NCBI GenBank assembly: GCA_052144935.1
Contig: JBKQPR010000372.1
Span: 1-14,584 of the forward strand
Length of the DNA stretch: 14,584 nt
Reading direction: 5' to 3'
Source: JOPF133 sp052144935
GTDB taxonomy: Bacteria > Acidobacteriota > Terriglobia > Bryobacterales > Bryobacteraceae
The notes under the pieces are model-generated. The model worked only from the letters and a program-made list of their open reading frames with translations. It was not told the origin of the DNA and made no database searches. Positions within the stretch are counted from its first letter, which is position 1. Each line of letters begins with the position of its first letter. Positions 8,638-14,584 of this stretch are shown here, piece after piece. Position numbers and translations under genes: made by a program.

Positions 8638-8735
8638 GCCGGCTGAAAGCCGGCTGGGCCCAGAGGGCGGCCCAGAATTGGCTGCCCCACAAAGCAGTGG
8701 AGCCCCAATCAAAGGCTGGCAGGCGAATCGCCTGC
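8638..8735. repeat. three consecutive REP-like hairpins
   Basis: Three imperfect palindromes lie in a row. 8638-8654 is GCCGGCT, loop GAA, AGCCGGC. 8665-8687 is an 8-bp stem GGGCGGCC/GGCTGCCC with one G-U pair and a 7-base loop. 8719-8735 is GCAGGCGA, one base, TCGCCTGC. The first and third are each entered by the same ten bases, GGCTGGCAGG (8628-8637 and 8714-8723), so they look like related copies of one short interspersed palindromic element. None has the T-run of an intrinsic terminator on the minus strand. Confidence 0.7.
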
Positions 8736-8793
8736 ACCACCGCGGGCGAAGAGTCGACCCTGCTGTAATGCATTGCCTCGCAAGGTGAGCACC

Positions 8794-8808
8794 CAACAAG
8801 CGGTCCAT
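8794..8808 (-). repeat. direct repeat copy, orphan duplicate of the DUF2304 start
   Basis: Reads ATGGACCGCTTGTTG on the minus strand, one base after the TAA of the DPM1-like gene, with GGGAGGATAAC immediately before it. This is an ideal coupled start (GGAGG, five bases, ATG) and probably marks where the DUF2304 gene originally began. The frame continues for 183 codons through the insert and stops at 8257, just inside the present DUF2304 gene. Confidence 0.6.
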
Positions 8809-8809
8809 G

Positions 8810-9583
8810 TTATCCTCCCTTTCCGCCCGGCGGCGCGGGGGGCTTCCCGAGGCGGCGCGCGCGCGCGGCGCGCCCTTCGTATTTCAACACGTTGACGAAT
8901 ACTCCGAGGAGCACGTGGGCGATGTAAGAAATGGACTTGAGCGCCGTGATGGACGAGCGCCCGGTAACCCGCGGGTGCATCTTGCAGGGCACTTCCTCGA
9001 AGCGGAAGCGCCTGCGCTGGAGCACCACCAGCGCTTCGATTTCGGGATAGTCCAGCGGGAAGCTCTGGCTGAAAACGGCCAGCGCCTGGCGGTTGACACC
9101 CACAAATCCCGAAGTGGGGTCGGTCACCGGCTTGCCCAGGATGGGGCGCAGCACCATGCGGAAAAAGCGGACGCCCAGCGAGCGGACCGCGCCCGAGCGG
9201 TAGCCGCCATCGCCGTCGCAGCGGGCCCCGATCACCATTTCGCAGCCGGAAGTCTTGAGGCGATCCAGAATGCGCGGGATGTCGCTCGCATCGTGCTGGC
9301 CATCGCCATCCACGCGGATGACATATTCGAAGCCCAGCTCGAAGGCCAGCTTGTAACCGGCCTGCACGCACCCGCCCAGGCCCAGATGGTGGGGCAGGCG
9401 CAGCACTTCGGCGCCGGCGGATTCGGCCGCGGCGATGGTGCCATCGAGCGAACAATCGTCGATCACCAGCACGGGCGCTCCGGGCACATGCCGGCGCACC
9501 GAGCGCACCACGCCGCCAATGGCCTCCTGTTCGTTGAAGGCCGGCACGATCACCAGCAAGGAATCCGGACGGGCCGGGCGCAT
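8810..9583 (-). CDS. DPM1-like GT2, polyprenyl-phosphate sugar synthase
   Basis: A 257-aa inverting GT-A glycosyltransferase of family 2. Landmarks: the opening strand LLVIVPAFNEQEAIGGVV (9-26), the nucleotide-binding DDCSLDGT (42-49), the metal-binding DxD inside VDGDGQHD (D92, D94), and DPTSGFVGVNR (155-165), typical of dolichol/undecaprenyl-phosphate mannosyl- or glucosyltransferases. The C-terminus has a weakly hydrophobic stretch (about 213-234) but no pair of membrane helices, so it would attach to the membrane peripherally, perhaps with the DUF2304 protein. It should load a sugar from a nucleotide donor onto polyprenyl phosphate, feeding the GT-C transferase. I chose the ATG at 9583 because an upstream open frame gives only low-complexity residues, homology begins here, and the ATG overlaps the previous gene's stop as TGATG. 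Confidence 0.92.
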   Translation of the reverse strand: MRPARPDSLLVIVPAFNEQEAIGGVVRSVRRHVPGAPVLVIDDCSLDGTIAAAESAGAEVLRLPHHLGLGGCVQAGYKLAFELGFEYVIRVDGDGQHDASDIPRILDRLKTSGCEMVIGARCDGDGGYRSGAVRSLGVRFFRMVLRPILGKPVTDPTSGFVGVNRQALAVFSQSFPLDYPEIEALVVLQRRRFRFEEVPCKMHPRVTGRSSITALKSISYIAHVLLGVFVNVLKYEGRAARARRLGKPPAPPGGKGG

Positions 9584-10677
9584 CAAAGCCGTGCCACCTT
9601 CCGCGCGCCGATGGAGTGGCTGCGCAAGAGATGCCGGAAGACCGCCGGGGTGATGCGCGCGCGGCGGCGGATGCGGCGGCGCTCGCGCCACAGCCGGGGC
9701 GCATTGACCGCCAGGGCGGCGTGCGCCTTCACGGCGTACCACAACATCTTCGGCCCCGCATGGCCCTCGGCGCGAAAGCGGGCCGCCGGGCCGTGGCCCC
9801 GCAGCAGATACCAGGCGTGCCAGAAATAGCGGGCCAAGGTCACCCAAGGGGCCGCCAGCGCCATGCCGGCGGGAAAGTTCTTGGCCACCACGAACAGCCG
9901 GTTGCGCTCCACGTAGTAAGCCTTGAGCGGCGAGGCGCGGCCGGCCGAGTGCGAATAGCGATGCTCCACCACGGCATCCGGGGCGTACAGGCACTTCCAC
10001 CCGGCCCAGCGCGCGCGCAGTCCCAGGTCGGTGTCTTCGCAGTAGAGGAAGAAACTGGGGTCGAAGCCGCCGATATCGTCCAGCATGGCGCGGCGGTAGA
10101 GGGCCGCCGAACCGCTGGGAAAAAGGGTCTCCTCGGGGACCGGGAAATCCCCGGGCGGGCGGCCATGGCCCCGTTGCTTGCTGCTGCCGTCACGGGCCAT
10201 CAGCATGCCCGCCGAATCCAGCAGGCCTTCGCCGAAGAGGCGGACCTGCGACGCGCACATGCCGGCGTCCGGGCGCCGCTCCAGGGCTTGGACCAACGCA
10301 TGCAGCCAGCCGGGGTGGACCACGGCATCGTCGTTCAGGGTAGCCAGGTAAGGCGCGCGGCTGGCCGCGATTCCCTGGTTGATGGCCGCGCCGAAGCCCA
10401 CGTTGCGCGGGTTGGAGATCACGCGCGCGGCGGGCTTGGAGGGCCCGCCGAAGGGCACCTCAGAGGACACCCCAGGGGGCACGCTGGGGGGCGACCCGGA
10501 GGGTGCTCCAGGGGGCGCCCCGCCTCCGTAGCGGGTAGCCAAACCCTTTCCGCTGTTGTCGATGATAACCACTTCAAAATCGCGGCGCGTCTGCCGTCCG
10601 AGAGAATCCAAGCATTGTTGCAGCCTCTCATCCGCAGCCAGTGTGGGGATCGCCACAGTCACGAGGGATTCAGGCAA
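9583..10677 (-). CDS. GT2 rhamnosyltransferase-like glycosyltransferase
   Basis: A 364-aa family 2 glycosyltransferase of the WbbL/rhamnosyltransferase type. It opens VTVAIPTLAADERLQQCLDSL (6-26), continues with VVIIDNSG (36-43), then NPRNVGFGAAINQGI (89-103), the metal site LNDDAVV (114-120), FPSGSAALYRR (186-196) and the acceptor-base region FLYCEDTDLGLRARWAGW (210-227). A basic C-terminal tail follows two moderately hydrophobic stretches (272-292). Between DNSG and the NPRN motif sits a 28-residue tetrapeptide repeat (54-81) that family members normally lack. The start is TTG; an in-frame TAA lies 12 bases upstream of it, and a GTG six codons in is the alternative. There is no strong Shine-Dalgarno at either. 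It is the first gene of the glycosylation operon and probably transfers a deoxyhexose onto a glycan or lipid. Confidence 0.9.
   Translation of the reverse strand: MPESLVTVAIPTLAADERLQQCLDSLGRQTRRDFEVVIIDNSGKGLATRYGGGAPPGAPSGSPPSVPPGVSSEVPFGGPSKPAARVISNPRNVGFGAAINQGIAASRAPYLATLNDDAVVHPGWLHALVQALERRPDAGMCASQVRLFGEGLLDSAGMLMARDGSSKQRGHGRPPGDFPVPEETLFPSGSAALYRRAMLDDIGGFDPSFFLYCEDTDLGLRARWAGWKCLYAPDAVVEHRYSHSAGRASPLKAYYVERNRLFVVAKNFPAGMALAAPWVTLARYFWHAWYLLRGHGPAARFRAEGHAGPKMLWYAVKAHAALAVNAPRLWRERRRIRRRARITPAVFRHLLRSHSIGARKVARL
10435..10518 (-). repeat. in-frame 12-bp minisatellite inside the GT2 gene
   Basis: Seven consecutive 12-bp units on the minus strand, encoding APPG, APSG, SPPS, VPPG, VSSE, VPFG and GPSK (residues 54-81). 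The units drift around GTGCCCCCTGGG. They form a proline/glycine-rich, probably disordered loop between the second strand and the NPRN motif of the GT-A fold. Since 12 is a multiple of three, unit gain or loss would not break the frame. Confidence 0.85.
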
Positions 10678-10885
10678 TCTTCGATTTTAACAACATGGAA
10701 CGGGCGGCAAGCGGCAGCCGCGGTGGAAGGTGGGGACTGCGGCGAGGCTCGGCCGGAAAATCCAGCGCGATGGAGGTCTCCCCGGGGGGCATTTTTCGTT
10801 CGGGTCCGGCCGCGGCGGGGCCATTGGTGCACCCGGGGACCCGGGACCGCGCGCGATTGGATCTCCGGTTGGAACCCGCGAGCTT

Positions 10886-10921
10886 GGAGGGGGATCCAGT
10901 GAGGGGCCCAGACGAGGGGCC
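10886..10921 (-). repeat. short 12-bp repeat cluster related to the GT2 minisatellite
   Basis: Three adjacent minus-strand units: GGCCCCTCGTCT, GGGCCCCTCACT and GGATCCCCCTCC. On the plus strand the cluster is entered by GCTTGGAGGG (10882-10891 region), and the same ten bases stand at the edge of the coding minisatellite (10434-10443). The shared edge suggests that both are copies of one repeat family. Confidence 0.45.
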
Positions 10922-11123
10922 CATCAAGGAGACCACAGCAGATTCGGCAAACCCGGCAGGGCCGGTGGCGGAGATCCGGGTGCCTTCCGGAAAGCGGAAA
11001 AGCGCCCAAGTTGTGCCTGCCAAAGAAACAACCTGCTTGGTTTTAATGGTTTACAGGTAGACTTTCGGCACATGTGGGCCGCCTTTCCGGGAAGCGCAGT
11101 CATGAGAATTCCATTTCCAAAGA

Positions 11124-11144
11124 GCCGCCCGGCCGGGACGCGGC
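11124..11144 (-). terminator. possible weak terminator after accC
   Basis: A GC-only stem GCCGC/GCGGC encloses an inner CCGG palindrome. On the minus strand it is followed by TCTTTGG rather than a clean T-run, and it lies about 45 bp past the accC stop. Attenuation is plausible; a strong terminator is not. Confidence 0.25.
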
Positions 11145-11189
11145 GGGATTTCGGTCAGGGGAGGGGATGCGCCGCCTATGGCGTCCGGC

Positions 11190-12522
<1,333 letters not shown>

Positions 12523-12542
<20 letters not shown>

Positions 12543-13008
12543 ACAGGGCCTCCCCGTACTCCACCGGCTGGCCGTTCAGCACGAGCTTGCTTTCGATGAT
12601 GCCGGAAGTCTCCGCCTCGATTTCGTTCATCAGCTTCATGGACTCGATGATGCAGAGCACCGTATCCGGCTTCACCCGCTCACCCACGCGCACAAAGGGC
12701 GCCGCGCCGGGAGAGGGGCTGTCGTAGTAGGTGCCGACGATCGGGGATTTCACCAGATGCAAGGTGGGATCGTGGGGCTTCTCGGCCCGCTCGGGTTTTT
12801 CGGTCCGCTCGGGCTTCTCGGCCTTCTCGCGGGGCGCTTCGGCGGCGGGACTCGAGGGCGGGGCGGGCGCAGCCATCACAATCTCCTGGGGTGCGGCGAA
12901 CGCCGCGCGGCGGATGCGGACACGGTTGTCGCCGCGCTGCACTTCCAGTTCGGCGATCCCGGTTTCGGTGGCCAACTGGATCAGCTCACGGATCTCATCG
13001 ATTGTCAT
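12523..13008 (-). CDS. accB: Biotin carboxyl carrier protein of acetyl-CoA carboxylase
   Basis: A 161-aa biotin carrier. The N-terminal docking region (IDEIRELIQLATETGIAELEV) is followed by a long mobile linker (about 41-82) rich in Ala, Pro, Glu and Lys, with three near-repeats of EKPER. These correspond to 18-bp near-repeats in the DNA around 12779-12832. The biotinyl domain spans about 84-160, and the biotin acceptor is K125 in ESMKLMNEI, where many homologues have AMKM. It carries carboxybiotin between AccC and the carboxyltransferase AccAD, which is not encoded in this window. The ATG follows an AT-rich TTAA with no obvious Shine-Dalgarno. The 52-bp gap after rpiB allows co-transcription with it. 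Confidence 0.97.
12549..12555 (-). promoter_or_regulatory. Shine-Dalgarno that fixes the accC TTG start
   Basis: GGGGAGG on the minus strand, inside the last codons of accB, six bases before TTG. It is the strongest ribosome-binding site in the acc pair and supports TTG as the accC initiator. Confidence 0.75.
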
Positions 13009-13060
13009 TTAATGGATTAGCTTAACAAATGGCATGGAGCAAGGTTGGCGATTACCGGGA

Positions 13061-13516
13061 TTACCGGCCGAACTCGGCTTCGAAAGCGGCCACCTTGGCC
13101 AGGCGGCGGCGGTGCCTTTCGGCGCCGGAAAAGCGTGCGGCGACGTAAATTCGCACCAGATCCACGGCCAGCTCGGGTCCCACCACGCGCGCGCCCAGGC
13201 ACATCACGTTGACGTTGTCATCCTCGACGCATTGCCGTGCGGAGAAGCTGTCGTGGCAGATGGAGGCGCGGATGCCGCGGAATTTGTTGGCCGCCACGCA
13301 GGCCCCCGCGCCGCTGCCGCAGATCAGAATGGCGCGGTCGGCGCGGCCCTGGAGAACGGCCTCCGCCACGGCGCGGGCATAGTCGGGATAATCATCCGAA
13401 GGTTCGGCCGAGAAGGCGCCCAGATCCTCCGCCTGATGCCCCCACTCGCGCAATTCGTCGAGGATGCGGCCCTTCAGAGGAAAGCCGCCGTGATCGGATG
13501 CCACCGCCAGGTTCAT
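13061..13516 (-). CDS. rpiB: Ribose-5-phosphate isomerase B
   Basis: A 151-aa member of the RpiB/LacAB family, which interconverts ribose 5-phosphate and ribulose 5-phosphate in the pentose phosphate pathway. Landmarks: ASDHGG (6-11) with the phosphate-site histidine H9, DDYPDYA (41-47), the catalytic loop ILICGSGAG with C66 (63-71), AANKFRGIRA (75-84), and NVMCLGARVVG (103-113). In E. coli a histidine about 33 residues after the catalytic cysteine (H99) aids ring opening. Here the aligned position seems to be D99 in ARQCVEDDN, which is worth checking. The start is ATG with GAGGA directly abutting it, an unusually short spacing, but no better start exists near the first strand. It probably leads the rpiB-accB-accC run. 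Confidence 0.95.
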   Translation of the reverse strand: MNLAVASDHGGFPLKGRILDELREWGHQAEDLGAFSAEPSDDYPDYARAVAEAVLQGRADRAILICGSGAGACVAANKFRGIRASICHDSFSARQCVEDDNVNVMCLGARVVGPELAVDLVRIYVAARFSGAERHRRRLAKVAAFEAEFGR

Positions 13517-13651
13517 TCCTCAAACATGATAGCAGCCGCGTGCGAGGGCCGATCCTCGTGGGGCAGCCGGGCCCACGCATGAGCGTTAATATAAGCACGA
13601 CTGGACTGTGGGATCACGTTTCAGACATGGCGCTTCCCATCCAGTTGATGT
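13517..13651. other. leader region between divergent rpiB and the tRNA-like gene
   Basis: Contains two hairpins, CGAGG/CCTCG near 13543-13558 and CGTGGG/CCCACG at 13557-13577, plus an AT-rich spot (TTAATATAAG, around 13585-13594). One of the divergent promoters may lie here, but no -35/-10 pair is good enough to call. Confidence 0.35.
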
Positions 13652-13729
13652 GGCCGGGCCTCACGGGTTCTACCGAGGATCGCAGCCCTGAAAAGGCTGG
13701 CGTCGGCGGTTCGATTCCGTCCCTGGCCA
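13652..13729 (+). tRNA. tRNA-Phe (GAA)-like gene with aberrant D-arm
   Basis: A cloverleaf can be drawn. The acceptor stem is GGCCGGG (13652-13658) with CCTGGCC (13722-13728), seven pairs with one G-U. The anticodon arm is CAGCC, loop CTGAAAA, GGCTG (13683-13699), giving anticodon GAA at 13690-13692. A five-base variable loop follows, then the T-arm GGCGG, TTCGATT, CCGTC (13705-13721), with discriminator A at 13729 and an encoded CC but no final A. The 5' half is odd: 24 bases separate the acceptor from the anticodon stem, about five more than usual, position 8 is C rather than the near-invariant U, and only an unusual CCTC/GAGG D-stem forms. It could be a divergent or element-borne tRNA, a decaying duplicate, or a gene whose 5' half was replaced by recombination. 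Confidence 0.6.
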
Positions 13730-13731
13730 CC

Positions 13732-14090
13732 TTAGAATCAGTAACTTACAGACCTCCAGATTCGCAGTTTCATTCCGTTTCATTCCAATTCCAAAAAGGT
13801 CCCTCGGGCATTGCCCTCAGGATGGATCTGCGCGTCTGGAGGGTTCTGTTTACTTGTACGGCGCCCAGGAAAGATCCCGCCATTTGACCTGTACTTCGCC
13901 TGTTATTTACAGGTGAAGATGTCCCCTCTCCGGCCGAGGGGTCAGCCAAGAAGCCCGGGGAGATCTTGTCGAACTGAAGCCGCCCCTTGGCAGTGGCGGG
14001 CAGGTCCCTGGTTAGTGATGGTGTCCGGTTTACGCTTGACGGCCGTGGGCCAGCTCCGGTGGTATTTGGACCAGGCCAACGTGCGCTCGT
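13732..14090. other. unassigned degenerate region
   Basis: About 360 bp with no credible gene. Short plus-strand frames exist, and one part (about 14011-14100) reads VRFTLDGRGPAPVVFGPGQ, which looks protein-like but is cut off by upstream stops. Two small hairpins are present: CGCCTGT/ACAGGTG (13897-13915) and CCCCTC/GAGGGG (13923-13941). A tandem TTTCATTCCG / TTTCATTCCA pair lies near 13769-13790. Position beside a tRNA-like gene and a permease remnant suggests decayed or recombined DNA. Confidence 0.4.
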
Positions 14091-14495
14091 TCAGATCGCC
14101 TGGCGCCGCCATAACGCGCGCCAGAGAATCGAAAAAGTCGGCAGCGTCATGAATCGCGCGACGAATTGCGCGTGCGGCATGTAAATCTGCGGTGTAGAGG
14201 GCAGACCCAGGCCATACTGCGCAACGTCCGCGGCTACGCCCACCACTTCGCGGAACGGCGAATCGTCAAAGCTTCCGTTGTACTGGCCGGCGCGGATCTT
14301 CTTACCCAGGGGCGATTCGCCTGGGAACCACAAACGAGGGCTCTCGGAAAGTAACATGCGCGCAAGGCGTACGGTCCCGGCGCCGAGCGCCGACTTCATC
14401 GCGACCTCCCACAACTGTGAGCTTTCAGCAAGCCTGCGTGAAAGCTGTCGGCCATAGATGTTAACGTTTTCTCCACTGCCGGCAGAAGGCTGCAC
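14091..14495 (-). pseudogene. remnant of ADOP-type ABC transporter permease (MacB/FtsX-like)
   Basis: A 134-codon open frame in which two non-adjacent parts of a large permease seem fused. Residues 22-52 (LAESSQLWEVAMKSALGAG, then TVRLARMLLSES; about 14340-14432) match the cytoplasmic segment between FtsX membrane helices, usually written as LARASxRxREVAxRSALGAG...LxRQLLTES. Residues 53-110 (PRLWFPGESPLGKKI ... REVVGVAADVAQYGLG ... PQIYMPHAQ; about 14166-14339) match the second periplasmic MacB-like domain, normally some 200 residues later. The four-helix segment between is missing, similarity fades before 22 and after about 117, and a stop lies 13 codons before the GTG. No intact protein of about 800 aa is possible. 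These permeases are thought to export or reorganise envelope molecules. Confidence 0.75.
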
Positions 14496-14584
14496 GTTTC
14501 CAGCCCTGATAAGGTCTTGGATGTCACGGGATCACGCCGCCGTCGGGGCCGGGATGGCGCCGATCTGGATCATCATCCCCAGGA

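Larger units (their letters stand above)
8273..8808 (-). mobile_element. repeat-rich non-coding insert inside the glycosylation operon
   Basis: A 536-bp stretch between the DPM1-like GT2 stop and the DUF2304 start, in an operon whose other genes overlap. It contains an 18-bp tandem repeat (8420-8508), three consecutive hairpins (8638-8735), and near its ends two copies of the DUF2304 start region. It encodes no transposase or recognisable protein. It does hold open minus-strand frames, because the tandem repeat length is a multiple of three; the proteins these predict are low-complexity (RSEPR or AFRAAT hexapeptides) and are probably artefacts. The most economical reading is a non-autonomous insertion or accumulated REP-like elements. 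It may alternatively be an old duplication. The transcript through it would be strongly structured and could lower expression of the three downstream genes. Confidence 0.5.
10678..11189. other. 512-bp intergenic region, no convincing gene
   Basis: Lies between accC and the first gene of the glycosylation operon and must hold that operon's promoter unless accC reads through. I see no hexamer pair I would defend. It contains a possible weak terminator (11124-11144) and three 12-bp repeat-like units (10886-10921) resembling the minisatellite in the adjacent gene. A TTG-started 117-codon minus-strand frame (11023 to 10670) overlaps the GT2 start but has low-complexity composition and no family likeness. 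Confidence 0.6.

Noticed and set aside
8257..8808. 183-codon frame as a genuine protein
   Set aside because: Runs through tandem repeats and hairpins, has hexapeptide-repeat composition and no family likeness; kept only as a possible leader.
8810..10000. Upstream-extended version of the DPM1-like gene (396 codons)
   Set aside because: The extra 139 residues are low-complexity and overlap the previous gene. The family's first strand begins a few residues after the ATG at 9583, which overlaps the upstream stop.
10670..11023. 117-codon minus-strand frame before the first GT2 gene
   Set aside because: TTG start without a Shine-Dalgarno, low-complexity sequence overlapping repeat-like DNA; no support as a protein.
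11004..11025. Possible sigma54 promoter (TTGGCAGG ... TTGG on the minus strand)
   Set aside because: The GG-to-GC spacing does not fit the -24/-12 rule, and the second box lacks the invariant GC at the right place.

Overview
The window is GC-rich DNA, dense with genes and almost entirely coded on the minus strand. Gene content suggests an acidobacterium, perhaps of the Solibacter/Bryobacter type. This is inferred from three things: a Ser/Thr kinase fused to a membrane anchor and a TolB-like propeller, the remnant of an acidobacterial-type orphan ABC permease (ADOP family), and short interspersed palindromic and minisatellite repeats between genes. No marker gene here fixes the taxonomy.

Layout, in minus-strand transcription order from the right end. 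The far right (about 13.5-14.58 kb) is a decayed zone: a plus-strand tRNA-Phe-like gene with an abnormal D-arm, about 350 bp I cannot assign, and a permease pseudogene with an internal deletion. Next come three housekeeping genes: rpiB (ribose-5-phosphate isomerase B) and accB-accC (biotin carrier and biotin carboxylase of acetyl-CoA carboxylase; accC overlaps accB and uses a TTG start behind a strong Shine-Dalgarno). A gene-free stretch of about 510 bp follows.

A five-gene glycosylation operon then runs from 10677 to 5078: a rhamnosyltransferase-like GT2, a polyprenyl-phosphate-sugar-synthase-like GT2 (DPM1 type), a small DUF2304 membrane protein, a TMTC-like multispanning GT-C protein with C-terminal TPRs, and a GT4 glycosyltransferase. 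All but one junction overlap. The exception is a 536-bp insert of repeats and hairpins (8273-8808) between the DPM1-like gene and the DUF2304 gene; it seems to have duplicated the start of the latter. The set reads as a lipid-linked sugar donor and transfer pathway, by analogy with eukaryotic Dol-P-Man synthase plus TMTC O-mannosylation.

Downstream are a 919-aa receptor-like Ser/Thr kinase and then, behind a near-consensus sigma70-type promoter, a two-gene unit: a 69-aa lysine-rich small protein and a 552-aa B12-binding-type radical SAM protein. This pair is the best candidate for something undescribed, for example a peptide or small protein and its modifying enzyme. Bases 1-64 at the left edge show no gene or clear terminator.
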